Of a DNA stretch of 64,000 nt, positions 33,181 to 42,145 are shown one piece after another. Below the pieces are notes generated by a model, which had not been told where the DNA came from, made no database searches, and was given only the letters and a program-made list of their open reading frames with translations. Within the stretch, counting starts at the first letter, position 1. Every line of letters starts with the position of its first letter. Origin of the DNA: Sulfurimicrobium lacus. GTDB lineage: Bacteria > Pseudomonadota > Gammaproteobacteria > Burkholderiales > Sulfuricellaceae. The position numbers and the translations under genes are program-made. The stretch lies in assembly GCF_011764585.1 (NCBI RefSeq), contig NZ_AP022853.1, positions 3,753,501 through 3,817,500 on the forward strand, read 5' to 3'.

Positions 33181-34902
33181 CTATTTTTTCTGCAATATCT
33201 CGAAACTGGCCCTCAGCCAATCGTCCCCTTTCTCGATCACCCGGCCCAAAGCAATCGAATAGCTGCGACTGCGGGCACTTAACTCGAAATGACGGCCCGG
33301 TGCATATTCCACGCTATCCATGATCAGGCTGACACCGCTTTTGTCCTCTGCATTTGGCGGCAGGTAAAGCGCGCTGACCGGCAACACGATGTCGACCGCG
33401 TCGATACCGTCGACGGTATAACCACTATGACGAGGTTTCGTCGCCTTGAGCATGACGGTAACCGGCGCCTTGGCGAGAACCTCGATACCGACATTGCGCT
33501 GGCCGGACTCCAGCAATGAAAGACGTCGAATCACGCCCACCACCCAGTTATGGCTGCGTTCCGGCTTCAGCCCCACCAGTTTGCCGAGCCGCACCCAGTC
33601 ATCATGGACAGCATCTACAGTTGCGCCGAAACCGCTCGAGCTTTCGTTTTCCATCAGCCAGCGCTCGTGGTGCGCCACCTGTTGCGCTTGCTGGGTGGGC
33701 TGCGGTTGCTTTGCCTGGTTCAGTTTGGCCTGGGTGCGCTGGGTTACGAAGCCATAGAGACGCACGTCAAGCATCTCCTCGTAGCTGATTTTGACTTTCT
33801 GCTCTTCTTCCTCCTGTTTGGGCGAAAGCGCTTCGTTGTCCTGCTTAACCTGAACGCAGATTTCGAGGAAATCCTTTACCACATCAATCAGTTTTACCTT
33901 GGCTATGCGCTCCTGTTTGCGCCGTACCCGCTCCTCACCCGAGGGAGACCATTGCTGGGTTATCCGGTCGATGAATTCCAGGCATGTCGGCAGGCGACAA
34001 TCTTCGCCGAGACCGAGCTTCGCCGGCGTCTCTCCATGCTGCAGCGCATCCTTGGTCTGTTTTACCCGTTCCATCAGCGCATCGCTGCCCCAGCAGCGAA
34101 ACATGCTGTCCGCCGCGGGTGGCTTGCGTACGCGCCGGGGACCCTTGTCTTCGCCCAGATTGACGCAGAACACATGACGCTGCGGGTCGTAATCCCGCTC
34201 CAGCTTTAACGCCGCCGCCCAGCTGTCGAGCCACAAGTCGACCATTTCGATCTGCTTCGGAAACAGGCTGTTGGTATTGAGCACATCCAGACTCAGGAGC
34301 TGAAGGTATTCCTCGGCACAAGTCGTATGGCCCGGACACTTGGGGTAGATCAGCAGGGGCTTGCGCTCGAACTCTTCATATTCCGACAAGCGATAGAGGT
34401 TGTGAACGTGTTTCCACAATTTGGCGCCGATCGTTTCATAGCGGAAATAACGACACTTGGCCTGTTGCGCGAAATGGCGGATGGCGCGCGCGGTGATCAG
34501 GGGGATATCGTGGCGGATGTCGCTGCTGTTCGGATTCCCCACATAGGACATGACGAACATGTGATAACCCCGCGCTATTTGCCAATGAAAGGAAAAGACC
34601 GCATTCCACAAACGGCTCTCGATCTGGCGCGACATGCGCGGATTACGGAGATACTGCTGGGTCAGGGTGTGTTGCAGCTCCTGCGCCCCCTCGTCGAGAT
34701 GCATCAAAACCTGCAGGCGCGCCTTGCTGGGCGGCTCCGCTTTCTCGCTGAATTCGTTGAGCAGCGTGACAATTTTTTCGTGGGCGGCAAATGTGTCGCC
34801 CATGGGTAATTCGTGCAGCCACGACGTGGCAGCCTTGAGGCTGCCCAGAGGATCGGACGAAGGGGGCGTTTTTTTTCGGCCAAACGGCAGAAAGTCGAGC
34901 AT
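33181..34902 (-). CDS. Uncharacterised protein with PilZ-like C-terminal barrel
   Basis: 573 residues with no signal peptide or membrane segment. The first 330 residues or so are mostly helical and match nothing I recognise. A charged linker (EEEEQKVK, then a Gln/Ala-rich stretch) leads to a beta-rich C-terminal domain of about 140 residues. It contains NESSSGFGA, which fits the [DN]xSxxG signature of PilZ c-di-GMP-binding domains, and VRLGKLVGL and WVVGVIRRL. The RxxxR half of the PilZ motif is not clear. An ATG at 34902 or a TTG at 34917 could be the start. Divergent from the dioxygenase gene. Confidence 0.8.
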   Translation of the reverse strand: MLDFLPFGRKKTPPSSDPLGSLKAATSWLHELPMGDTFAAHEKIVTLLNEFSEKAEPPSKARLQVLMHLDEGAQELQHTLTQQYLRNPRMSRQIESRLWNAVFSFHWQIARGYHMFVMSYVGNPNSSDIRHDIPLITARAIRHFAQQAKCRYFRYETIGAKLWKHVHNLYRLSEYEEFERKPLLIYPKCPGHTTCAEEYLQLLSLDVLNTNSLFPKQIEMVDLWLDSWAAALKLERDYDPQRHVFCVNLGEDKGPRRVRKPPAADSMFRCWGSDALMERVKQTKDALQHGETPAKLGLGEDCRLPTCLEFIDRITQQWSPSGEERVRRKQERIAKVKLIDVVKDFLEICVQVKQDNEALSPKQEEEEQKVKISYEEMLDVRLYGFVTQRTQAKLNQAKQPQPTQQAQQVAHHERWLMENESSSGFGATVDAVHDDWVRLGKLVGLKPERSHNWVVGVIRRLSLLESGQRNVGIEVLAKAPVTVMLKATKPRHSGYTVDGIDAVDIVLPVSALYLPPNAEDKSGVSLIMDSVEYAPGRHFELSARSRSYSIALGRVIEKGDDWLRASFEILQKK

Positions 34903-35041
34903 TCCTGAATTCACCAAAGCAGTTAGAGATCATGATCTTATCAGCAAACTCCGTGCCCGTTTCAATTACCCCTTCCTTTATCGCCCCGGTAAAGGACGGT
35001 ATACTCGGCTCCAGACAAGTTTGACGTATTTCGAGGACGCC

Positions 35042-35956
35042 ATGACCCACCCCGGATTTAACCCATTCTCCCTGGACAGCGACGCGGACTACCTGCAGTG
35101 GCGCGCCCGCAAGCTGGAAGACTACCCGGCACGGATGGAAGATCTGGTGGTCCATATCGACGACCCGCGCCAGCTGACCCAAGCCGAGCACGATGCCATC
35201 CTGGCCCTGTGCCGCAAGACCAACATGGCGATTTACGCCAGTCAAGTGGGAAACGTGGCTGACAAGGAAATCGCCCGTCAGTGCGGTATCAAATTCGGCC
35301 TCAAACGGCTCGACCACAACATGCTGGCCGACGATGACGGCATCACCTCGCTCGCCGTCCACGCCAGCGGCGAGCACCAGCACTATATTCCCTACACCGA
35401 CCGGCCCATCAAATGGCATACGGACGGCTACTACAACCCGCCCGAGCGCCAGATCTGGGGCATGCAGCTGCACTGTGTGTGCAGCGCGGCAACGGGCGGC
35501 GAAAACGGCCTGATGGACCCGGAAATCGCCTACATCCAGCTGCGCGACGCCAACCCGGATTACATCCGCGCCCTGATGGAAGCGGACGCCATGGTCATTC
35601 CTGCGCGCATGGACGAAGACGGCGTCGCGCGCCCCGACGAAGGCGGCCCGGTGTTTTCCCTGCACCCGGTGAGCGGCGACCTGCACATGCGCTACACCGC
35701 CCGCACGCGCAGCATCCGCTGGAAAAAAGACCCCGTGCTGGAGGCTGCCGTCGCATTCCTGGAGCAGTTGTTGAACAGCGACTCGCCTTACATCTTCCAC
35801 GGCCGCCTTGAGCCGGGCATGGGCCTGATCTGCAACAACGTGCTGCATGACCGCAGCGCGTTCAGCGACGACGGGGAATGCCACCGCCTGCTGTACCGGG
35901 CTCGCTACTATGACCGAATCGAAGGCACGGAGCTGGCTGCAGTGTATCCCGGCTAG
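35042..35956 (+). CDS. TauD/TfdA-type Fe(II)/2-oxoglutarate dioxygenase
   Basis: 304 residues. The iron-binding facial triad is visible as His and Asp in KWHTDGYYN and a distal His in NNVLHDRSAF; the 2-oxoglutarate-binding Arg is in LLYRARYYDR. Such enzymes hydroxylate small molecules, with taurine and 2,4-D only the best-known substrates. No sulfonate transport or catabolism genes are nearby, so the substrate is unknown. ATG 35042 has AGGA 5 bp upstream, and a TATACT -10-like element lies at 35000-35005. Its end overlaps a convergent small gene by 4 bp. Confidence 0.87.
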   Translation: MTHPGFNPFSLDSDADYLQWRARKLEDYPARMEDLVVHIDDPRQLTQAEHDAILALCRKTNMAIYASQVGNVADKEIARQCGIKFGLKRLDHNMLADDDGITSLAVHASGEHQHYIPYTDRPIKWHTDGYYNPPERQIWGMQLHCVCSAATGGENGLMDPEIAYIQLRDANPDYIRALMEADAMVIPARMDEDGVARPDEGGPVFSLHPVSGDLHMRYTARTRSIRWKKDPVLEAAVAFLEQLLNSDSPYIFHGRLEPGMGLICNNVLHDRSAFSDDGECHRLLYRARYYDRIEGTELAAVYPG

Positions 35957-36255
35957 CAATTCACCCCGTGCAGGGCGCACAGGAAGCGTTTGACGAACGC
36001 CAGCGTCAGCCACAGCCAGAGCAGCAGGAAAAAACTCACCAGCGGGATGTGACGGTCGAGAATGAAGCGGGGCGTGATGAAACGCACCGCCCTGACGACC
36101 GGGCGCGTCACCACCTGAAACAGCTGGTAAACGAAATTCTGCTGGCGCGCCTTGCCCGCCAGCACGGCCAACAGGCCCTGCCCCAGCAAGGCCAGAACGG
36201 CGACTTCGACAACCGCCCGCAGCGCCCGCACCAAAAACACATCGAATTGAACCAC
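35953..36255 (-). CDS. Small membrane protein, YggT-like
   Basis: 100 residues with two hydrophobic segments: VEVAVLALLGQGLLAVLAG (about 17-35) and LVSFFLLLWLWLTLAFV (about 71-88). Between them lies a basic region, FQVVTRPVVRAVRFITPR, that recalls the YggT pattern of a membrane helix followed by a Pro/Arg amphipathic part. It starts at GTG 36255 with GGGAAAG upstream. Its function is unknown. It lies downstream of the symporter on the opposite strand from, and convergent with, the dioxygenase gene. Confidence 0.7.
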   Translation of the reverse strand: MVQFDVFLVRALRAVVEVAVLALLGQGLLAVLAGKARQQNFVYQLFQVVTRPVVRAVRFITPRFILDRHIPLVSFFLLLWLWLTLAFVKRFLCALHGVNC

Positions 36256-36285
36256 GTCTGACTTTCCCTTCCCGGAGGGTGGTAA

Positions 36286-38442
36286 TTAGGTTGCCCTGGC
36301 CGGGCGCCCTTCCAGGTTGGGGTAGCGCACATGATCCACCAGTTCCTGTATGTCCTTGCTTGGTGCCGGGCTGATCAGGCTGCCCAGGATCACGCCGAGA
36401 ATGCCGACCGGGATGCCGAAGATGCCGGCGGCGATCGGTTCGATGTCCCACCATTTGGCAGCGTTCACGCCGAAAAATGGGTAAGTCGTATACATGTAGT
36501 ACATGCACACCCCCAGCCCGGCCAGCATGCCGAGGATCGCGCCCAGCTTGTTGGCGCGCCGCCAGAACACGCCCAGCACCAGAGCCGGGAAGAAGCCGGA
36601 GGCGGCCAGCGAGAACGCCGACCCCACCAGGAACAGGATGTCACCCGGCCGGTGCGACGTCACCCACGCCGCCGCGATCGCCACCAGCAACAGCAGCGCC
36701 TTGGAAGCGGCGAGACGACGGGTGCCTGAAGCATGGGGGTCGACCATCTTGTAATAAACGTCGTGCGACAAGGCGTTGGCGATGGTCAGCAACAGGCCGT
36801 CCGCCGTGGAAAGCGCGGACGCCAGACCGCCGGCCGCCACCAGGCCCGAAATCACGAAGGGCAAGCCGGCAATTTCGGGGGTAGCCAGCACGATCAGGTC
36901 GGGTCCGATAGTGACCTCCGCCAGCTGCACGATGCCGTCCTTGTTGAGGTCGGACACGCTCATCAAGGCTTTGTCGACTGCCGCCCAGGCATTCACCCAG
37001 CTCGGCAGCTCGGAGAATTTCGAGCCCACCAGGATGGTGTAAATGTCGAATTTCGCCAGCACCGCCAAGGCTGGCGCGGTGAAGTAAAGCAGGACGATGA
37101 AGAACAGGGACCAGAATACCGACTGGCGCGCTTCCTTCACGCTGGGCGTGGTGTAGTAGCGGATCAGGATGTGCGGCAGTGCGGCTGTGCCCACCATCAG
37201 GCACAGCACCAGGGCGAGGAAGTTCTTGCGCTTCTTGTTGGACTCCCTGTCGTCCTCGGCTCTGGCCCTGAATATTTCATCCGGCGACGCATGGGGGTTC
37301 GACTGAAGCAGCTGTTTCTCTGCCCCCGCGCCCGCAAACGGTTCGGCATGCGCCTTGATCGGCGCGGCTTTGGCTCTGGCGACGTCCGCCGCCTTCTTCC
37401 ATTTTTCCCTGGCCCTCTCCGGGTCTAGCGGATAATCTTTGATGGCCGTTTCCAGTTTTTCGATTTCCTTGCGATCGGGAACCGGGGCGGCCCTGAGCTT
37501 GGCCAGTTTCGCCTTCATGCCGGCCGCCTCCTGCGCCAGATAGGCCGGTCCGCCGGATTCGAGCGCTTTTAGCCGCGCTTCCATGTCGGCCTGCCGGGTC
37601 CTGTAGATGGCGCGTACTTCGGCCTCCCTGGCGCCATCCGGGGTGCTTGCGTCATTCAGCACATTTTCGCGCTCGGTCACTTGTTGCAGCACCTGACCGT
37701 AGGCAATTTGCGGAACCGGGTTGCCGGTATGCTGCACCGACAGCCACACCACCGGGATCATGTAGGCGACGATCAGGATGATGTACTGCGCCACCTGGGT
37801 CCAGGTCACCGCGCGCATGCCGCCGAGGAATGAACACACCAGGATGCCGGCCAGGCCGACGAACACGCCGACCTGGAACTCGAGACCGGTGAAACGGCTG
37901 GTGATCAGCCCCACGCCGTAGATTTGCGCGATCACGTAGGTGAAGGAACAGATGATGGCGGCGAACACGCCGATGGTGCGGGGGATATTGCCGCCGTAGC
38001 GTGCGCCGAGAAAATCCGGGATCGTGAACTGGCCGAATTTCCTCAGGTAAGGGGCCAGGAACAGCGCCACCAGGCAATAGCCGCCGGTCCAGCCCATGAT
38101 GTAGGCGAGGCCGTCGTAACCCTCGCTATACAGGGTTCCGGCCATGCCGATGAAGGACGCGGCGGACATCCAGTCGGCGCCGGTGGCCATGCCGTTGAAG
38201 AAGGCCGGCACGCGGCGCCCCACGACGTAGTACTCGTTCACGTCCATGGTCCGGGAACGGATGCCGATGATGGCGTAAAGCGCGATGGTCGAAAGCAGGA
38301 ACACGTAGCCGATGATCTGGTTGGGCATGCCCATCTGTTCCAGGATGGCCAGGATAAAGAGAAAGCCAATAAAGCCGCCGGTATAAAAGCCGTAGAATCT
38401 TTTCAGCCGGGACTTGAACACTGCCTGATTTTGACGTGCCAT
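36286..38442 (-). CDS. Sodium:solute symporter (DUF4212-associated, VC_2705 type)
   Basis: A 718-residue SSS-family carrier with about 13 hydrophobic segments. ADWMSAASFIGMAGTLYSEGYDG and GGMRAVTWTQVAQYI are SSS signatures. The usual carrier is about 550 residues. Here a hydrophilic, Lys/Glu/Ala-rich helical insert (about residues 255-400) splits the membrane domain after the seventh or so segment. The small DUF4212 partner is encoded 2 bp upstream. The substrate is probably a small organic acid such as acetate (family inference). Confidence 0.92.
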   Translation of the reverse strand: MARQNQAVFKSRLKRFYGFYTGGFIGFLFILAILEQMGMPNQIIGYVFLLSTIALYAIIGIRSRTMDVNEYYVVGRRVPAFFNGMATGADWMSAASFIGMAGTLYSEGYDGLAYIMGWTGGYCLVALFLAPYLRKFGQFTIPDFLGARYGGNIPRTIGVFAAIICSFTYVIAQIYGVGLITSRFTGLEFQVGVFVGLAGILVCSFLGGMRAVTWTQVAQYIILIVAYMIPVVWLSVQHTGNPVPQIAYGQVLQQVTERENVLNDASTPDGAREAEVRAIYRTRQADMEARLKALESGGPAYLAQEAAGMKAKLAKLRAAPVPDRKEIEKLETAIKDYPLDPERAREKWKKAADVARAKAAPIKAHAEPFAGAGAEKQLLQSNPHASPDEIFRARAEDDRESNKKRKNFLALVLCLMVGTAALPHILIRYYTTPSVKEARQSVFWSLFFIVLLYFTAPALAVLAKFDIYTILVGSKFSELPSWVNAWAAVDKALMSVSDLNKDGIVQLAEVTIGPDLIVLATPEIAGLPFVISGLVAAGGLASALSTADGLLLTIANALSHDVYYKMVDPHASGTRRLAASKALLLLVAIAAAWVTSHRPGDILFLVGSAFSLAASGFFPALVLGVFWRRANKLGAILGMLAGLGVCMYYMYTTYPFFGVNAAKWWDIEPIAAGIFGIPVGILGVILGSLISPAPSKDIQELVDHVRYPNLEGRPARAT

Positions 38443-38444
38443 GC

Positions 38445-38708
38445 TCAGTCGCCCTTCTCGTGGACGTCATATTCGACGTCCAGCTTGTTCATGTAATGGG
38501 CGTAGAACCAGATGATCAGGACGTACACGATGAGCGCACCCTGGGCCCCGAAATAGAACCCCAGCGGGAAACCGAGAAAGCTGATGGCGTTCAGCTCGCG
38601 GGCAAAGTAGCTGAAGACGAAGGTCACGATGAACCAGATTGCGAGCAACACGCCCGTCACGTGAAGATTTTTCTTCCAGTACTGCTTTTGCTTGTCCGTC
38701 AACTGCAT
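38445..38708 (-). CDS. DUF4212 small subunit of sodium/solute symporter
   Basis: 87 residues with two membrane segments (LLAIWFIVTFVFSYFA and LIVYVLIIWFYAHYM). KQYWKKNLHVTGVLLAIWF and FPLGFYFGAQGALIVYV are typical of DUF4212, which always precedes this symporter class. Start ATG 38708. Confidence 0.93.
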   Translation of the reverse strand: MQLTDKQKQYWKKNLHVTGVLLAIWFIVTFVFSYFARELNAISFLGFPLGFYFGAQGALIVYVLIIWFYAHYMNKLDVEYDVHEKGD

Positions 38709-38841
38709 GCGGGTTTCTTAAGGTTTGGGCCGGATGTTGATAATTGTCGATTATTGATGCGTGACGCCCTTTCCGGGCTGCTCGGACGGTGCCGGGCAGA
38801 GTATAGGACTTAGCTCGGAGGGGGTAAAGAGAGAAGCTTGG

Positions 38842-39546
38842 TCAGCCTTCCCAATTCACCCAGCGCTGCGCTTTTTCCAGATCCACCAGTCCCTTGTAGC
38901 GGGAAATGCGATGCCTCTTTGCCTGCTGCAAGGCAACCAGTAACAGCTGGGCCGTGCTGTAAGCGTCAGCCAGGGCGCTGTGGCGGGCGTAATTCCGGAT
39001 ACGAAAGTGATTTTGCCAATCATCGAGGGCGCGGTATTTCTTCGACAGCTCCGGATACAGCGCGGGCACGGCATAGGCAAGGTCGAGCCAGTGATGCTTG
39101 AAATCGAAGCCGAGGAATTGCCGCATAGCGCGGCGGATCATGGTTTCGTCGAACACCACGTGGAACGCAACCAGGGGGTCCTTGCCGAGGTATTCTAGGA
39201 AGGCCAGCAGCGCTTCCTGCGGGGCCATGCCCCCGGTCTGGGCGCTGCCGCCGATGCCGTGGATCAGAATGTTTTCCCTGTCGCTGGCGGTTTGCTGCTG
39301 CAGCACTACTTCAAAGCTGTCGCCCGCAGCGATCTTGCCGGCGCGCACCGCCACCGCTCCGATGGCGATCAGATGGTCCTTGGCCAGGATCAGTCCACTG
39401 GTTTCGACATCCACCACGACAAAACGCGCGGACTCCAGTTCGGCACCCGGCCCGATGGCGGGCAACGCCTGCCATGCCGCCAGGCGTGATTCAAGCTCCG
39501 GGGTCAGGTCCGGTTTGCGGCTAAAGAAATGCATGAGCCTCTTCAT
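38842..39546 (-). CDS. DEDDh 3'-5' exonuclease (DnaQ/epsilon-like)
   Basis: 234 residues. The exonuclease motifs are VVVDVETSGL (Exo I, Asp/Glu), HVVFDETMIRRAM (Exo II) and RHSALADAYSTAQ (Exo III, His/Asp). This is a stand-alone epsilon-like nuclease, not the DNA polymerase III subunit itself. I chose ATG 39546 (MKRLMHFF) because GAGAAAG precedes it; in-frame codons run further up to 39723 without a good ribosome site. It lies between the two symporter operons, a position it often has beside DUF294 proteins and symporters (recall). Confidence 0.87.
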   Translation of the reverse strand: MKRLMHFFSRKPDLTPELESRLAAWQALPAIGPGAELESARFVVVDVETSGLILAKDHLIAIGAVAVRAGKIAAGDSFEVVLQQQTASDRENILIHGIGGSAQTGGMAPQEALLAFLEYLGKDPLVAFHVVFDETMIRRAMRQFLGFDFKHHWLDLAYAVPALYPELSKKYRALDDWQNHFRIRNYARHSALADAYSTAQLLLVALQQAKRHRISRYKGLVDLEKAQRWVNWEG

Positions 39547-39600
39547 GGCGGCTTTCTCGGGGGAGATTGGAATCATGATACGCGCCGCGAATGCAGCGTC

Positions 39601-39636
39601 AAAAACAAAAAGCCCCCTGGCGCGAACCAGGGGGCT
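39601..39636 (-). terminator. Rho-independent terminator of the actP operon
   Basis: On the minus strand, a perfect 10-bp stem (AGCCCCCTGG with CCAGGGGGCT, 6-nt loop) is followed by TTTTGTTTTT. It lies 24 bp after the actP stop. Confidence 0.88.
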
Positions 39637-39659
39637 GAGAGGGTTAAGGCCGGCACTGC

Positions 39660-41702
39660 TTAGTGCGCGGTGGCCGCCTCCGCGTTGATGCCGGTGTTCT
39701 GGCGCACGTAGAGCTCGTCCCACATCTCATCCGCGCGCTTGTCGCGGGTCAGCAGGGAGCCGAGAATCACCATCAGGAAGCCCAGCGGGATGGAGAGAAG
39801 ACCGGGGTTCTTGAGCAGGAAGAATGGTTTTTCCAGGCCCATCAGGCTGGTGGTCTGGCCTGCCATCTTCTTCAGATCCTCCTCTGCCTTGTCGTTGGAT
39901 TTCTTCACTTTGTCGAACTCGCCCTGGATTTTCGTTTTCTCGGCTTCATCTGTCGCCGCATCCAGCTTGGCTTTCAGCGTTGCCAGTTTTTCCCGGGTAC
40001 CGGGCTTGGCTGGCTTGGCTGGTTCGGCGGCCTTGGCTGGTTCGGCTTTCTTGCAGCCTTCCAGCGCGAACAGCTCGCACACGAAGCCGGTTCCTGGCTG
40101 GGCCGGAACCGCATCCTTCGCTTCGCTCGCCGGTTCGCCGTCCAGGACCTTGTTCGCGGCCTTGATCACGGCTTTGGGGTAGGTCATGTTGGGGGAAATC
40201 AGCACCAGTCCGATGGCGGCGATGGAGCCGACCAGCATGCCGGCTATGATGCCGGTGGTGTTGCATTTCTTCCAGTACAGCGTGAGGAACACCGCCGGCA
40301 GGTTGCTCGATGCCGCCACGGCAAAAGCCAGCGCTACCAGGTGGGCGACGTTCTGCCCCTTGGCCAGGATACCCACCGTAATCGCGATCACGCCTACGAT
40401 CACGGAAGATACGCGGGCTGCCACGACTTGCTCCTGAGGCGTGGCCTTGTCGCCGCGGATCACGCCGACATAGATGTCGTGCGCCATGGCGGAAGCCGCT
40501 GCCAGCACCAGGCCTGCGACCACCGCGACGATGGTGGCGAATGCCACGGCCGCGACGAAAGCCAGCATGAAATTGCCGAGCATGGAGTCCGCGCCGCCGC
40601 CCAGGAACTGCGCCAACAGCGGGCCGGCCATGTTGCCGCCGGCATCGATCGAGGCGATCTTGGCCGGGCCGACCAGCATTGCTGCACCGGTGCCGAGGAA
40701 CAGGGTCAGCACGTAGAAACCGCCGATGATCGCCATCGCCCAGATTACCGACAAGCGAGCGGCCTGTGCCGTCGGCACGGTGAAGAAGCGCATCAGGATG
40801 TGCGGCATACCTGCGGTACCGAGCACCAGCGCCATCCCCAGGGAAATCTGGTCAATCGGGCTCTTGAGGAACAGGCCGGGCTCGAGGAAGCGCTGGCCCA
40901 GTTCTGCCGGGGTCATGGTAGCTGCCTTGTCGCCCAGCAGTTTGGCGACTTGGGCAACGACTTTCTCGTCGCCCACCACCGCTTGCAGGTAGCCCGGCAG
41001 GCTGAAGCCGTAAGGCGCCCATACCAGCGTCACCAGCAGGATCGACGCCATCACCAGCAGCACCGCCTTGGTGATCTGTACCCAGGTGGTGGCCTTCATG
41101 CCGCCGAACACCACGTAGGCCAGCATCAGGACGCCGACGCCGATCACCGAAATTTCATAATCGATACCGATCAGGGTCTTGATCAGCACGCCGCCGCCGA
41201 CCATTTGCGCGGTCAGGTAGAAGGTGGACACGGTGATGGTGGAAAGTGCGGCCACGGTCTTGGTCTTCTTCGGGTCGTTACGGAAGGCCAGAATGTCGCC
41301 CATGGTGTACTTGCCGATGTTGCGGCAGGGTTCGGCGATCACCAGCAGCACGGTGATGTAAGCCACCAGCCAGCCCACCGAGTACATGAAACCGTCGTAG
41401 CCGTAGAGCGAGATCAGCCCGGCAATGCCGAGGAAGGACGCGGCGGACAGGTAGTCGCCGGCAATCGCCCAGCCGTTCTGGATGCCGCTCACCGAGCGTC
41501 CGGCAGCGTAGAACTCGGAGGTGGTATGGGTGGTTTTTGCCGCCCAGAAGGTGATCGCCATGGTGATGGCGATAATCACGCCGAACACCGCGAAGGTCAT
41601 CCACTTGAACTCGTCGGCGACCGCGCCACCCGCCGCGCAGGCGGAGCCGCTGGCCAGCAGCGCGGCAGCGGACAAGGCGAGCTTGTTGAAGGTTTTACTC
41701 AT
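39660..41702 (-). CDS. actP: Cation/acetate symporter ActP-like
   Basis: 680 residues: an N-terminal signal-like segment (LSAAALLASGSACAA), then the SSS-family membrane domain with AIAGDYLSAASFLGIAGLISLYGYDG and GGMKATTWVQITKAV. E. coli ActP has about 549 residues. Here the extra length is a C-terminal hydrophilic insert (about 500-620), made of a low-complexity Lys/Ala/Pro stretch (AEPAKAAEPAKPAKPG) and a charged helix, before a last membrane segment (IPLGFLMVILGSLL). A DUF485 gene ends 1 bp upstream. It probably imports acetate and similar short carboxylates with Na+. Confidence 0.92.
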   Translation of the reverse strand: MSKTFNKLALSAAALLASGSACAAGGAVADEFKWMTFAVFGVIIAITMAITFWAAKTTHTTSEFYAAGRSVSGIQNGWAIAGDYLSAASFLGIAGLISLYGYDGFMYSVGWLVAYITVLLVIAEPCRNIGKYTMGDILAFRNDPKKTKTVAALSTITVSTFYLTAQMVGGGVLIKTLIGIDYEISVIGVGVLMLAYVVFGGMKATTWVQITKAVLLVMASILLVTLVWAPYGFSLPGYLQAVVGDEKVVAQVAKLLGDKAATMTPAELGQRFLEPGLFLKSPIDQISLGMALVLGTAGMPHILMRFFTVPTAQAARLSVIWAMAIIGGFYVLTLFLGTGAAMLVGPAKIASIDAGGNMAGPLLAQFLGGGADSMLGNFMLAFVAAVAFATIVAVVAGLVLAAASAMAHDIYVGVIRGDKATPQEQVVAARVSSVIVGVIAITVGILAKGQNVAHLVALAFAVAASSNLPAVFLTLYWKKCNTTGIIAGMLVGSIAAIGLVLISPNMTYPKAVIKAANKVLDGEPASEAKDAVPAQPGTGFVCELFALEGCKKAEPAKAAEPAKPAKPGTREKLATLKAKLDAATDEAEKTKIQGEFDKVKKSNDKAEEDLKKMAGQTTSLMGLEKPFFLLKNPGLLSIPLGFLMVILGSLLTRDKRADEMWDELYVRQNTGINAEAATAH

Positions 41703-41703
41703 G

Positions 41704-42024
41704 TCAGGCTCCCAGTTTGTGCGCATCGTTGATGATTTCCTGCGCCATGGTGTCGAATTCGGCATTGGCTTTCTTCGAGTAAACGAAGGCGATGGTCCAG
41801 GCCACGACAAATTCCGACAGGGCAAACAGAATGCCGACATTGACCACGCCCCACACCTTGATCTTGAACAGATCCTGGTAATAGGCAGCGCCGATCGGCA
41901 GCAGGAAATAATAAATGATCGAGAAAATCATCAACCCCCACAGGAAGGTCGTTTTCTTGCGATGCAGCGCCTGGAACCTGGGATCGGCATCGATCGCCGC
42001 CCAGTTCATTTCGCGTTTTGACAT
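41704..42024 (-). CDS. DUF485 membrane protein (YjcH-like), partner of ActP
   Basis: 106 residues with two membrane segments (FLWGLMIFSIIYYFLLPIG and VGILFALSEFVVAWTIAFVY) and the DUF485 pattern DPRFQALHRKKTTF at the N-terminus. It is cotranscribed with actP, as yjcH is in E. coli. ATG 42024 has GGAGG upstream. Confidence 0.93.
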   Translation of the reverse strand: MSKREMNWAAIDADPRFQALHRKKTTFLWGLMIFSIIYYFLLPIGAAYYQDLFKIKVWGVVNVGILFALSEFVVAWTIAFVYSKKANAEFDTMAQEIINDAHKLGA

Positions 42025-42145
42025 TTCATATCCTCCAATTAGAATTGCTTCACAACAGTGGGCTGGCTGTACACTCCACCATCCGCTTTTTAAACCATAG
42101 CGCGCTCGTCTTACACAAAACTTACAATACTTTGATTACCTACTT

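Noticed and set aside
34643-36508. Open frame of 621 codons on the minus strand covering the dioxygenase gene
   Set aside because: It spans three real genes and an intergenic promoter and has antisense-type composition.
39663-41732. Open frame of 689 codons on the plus strand opposite actP
   Set aside because: Antisense frame in high-GC coding DNA; actP is unambiguous.
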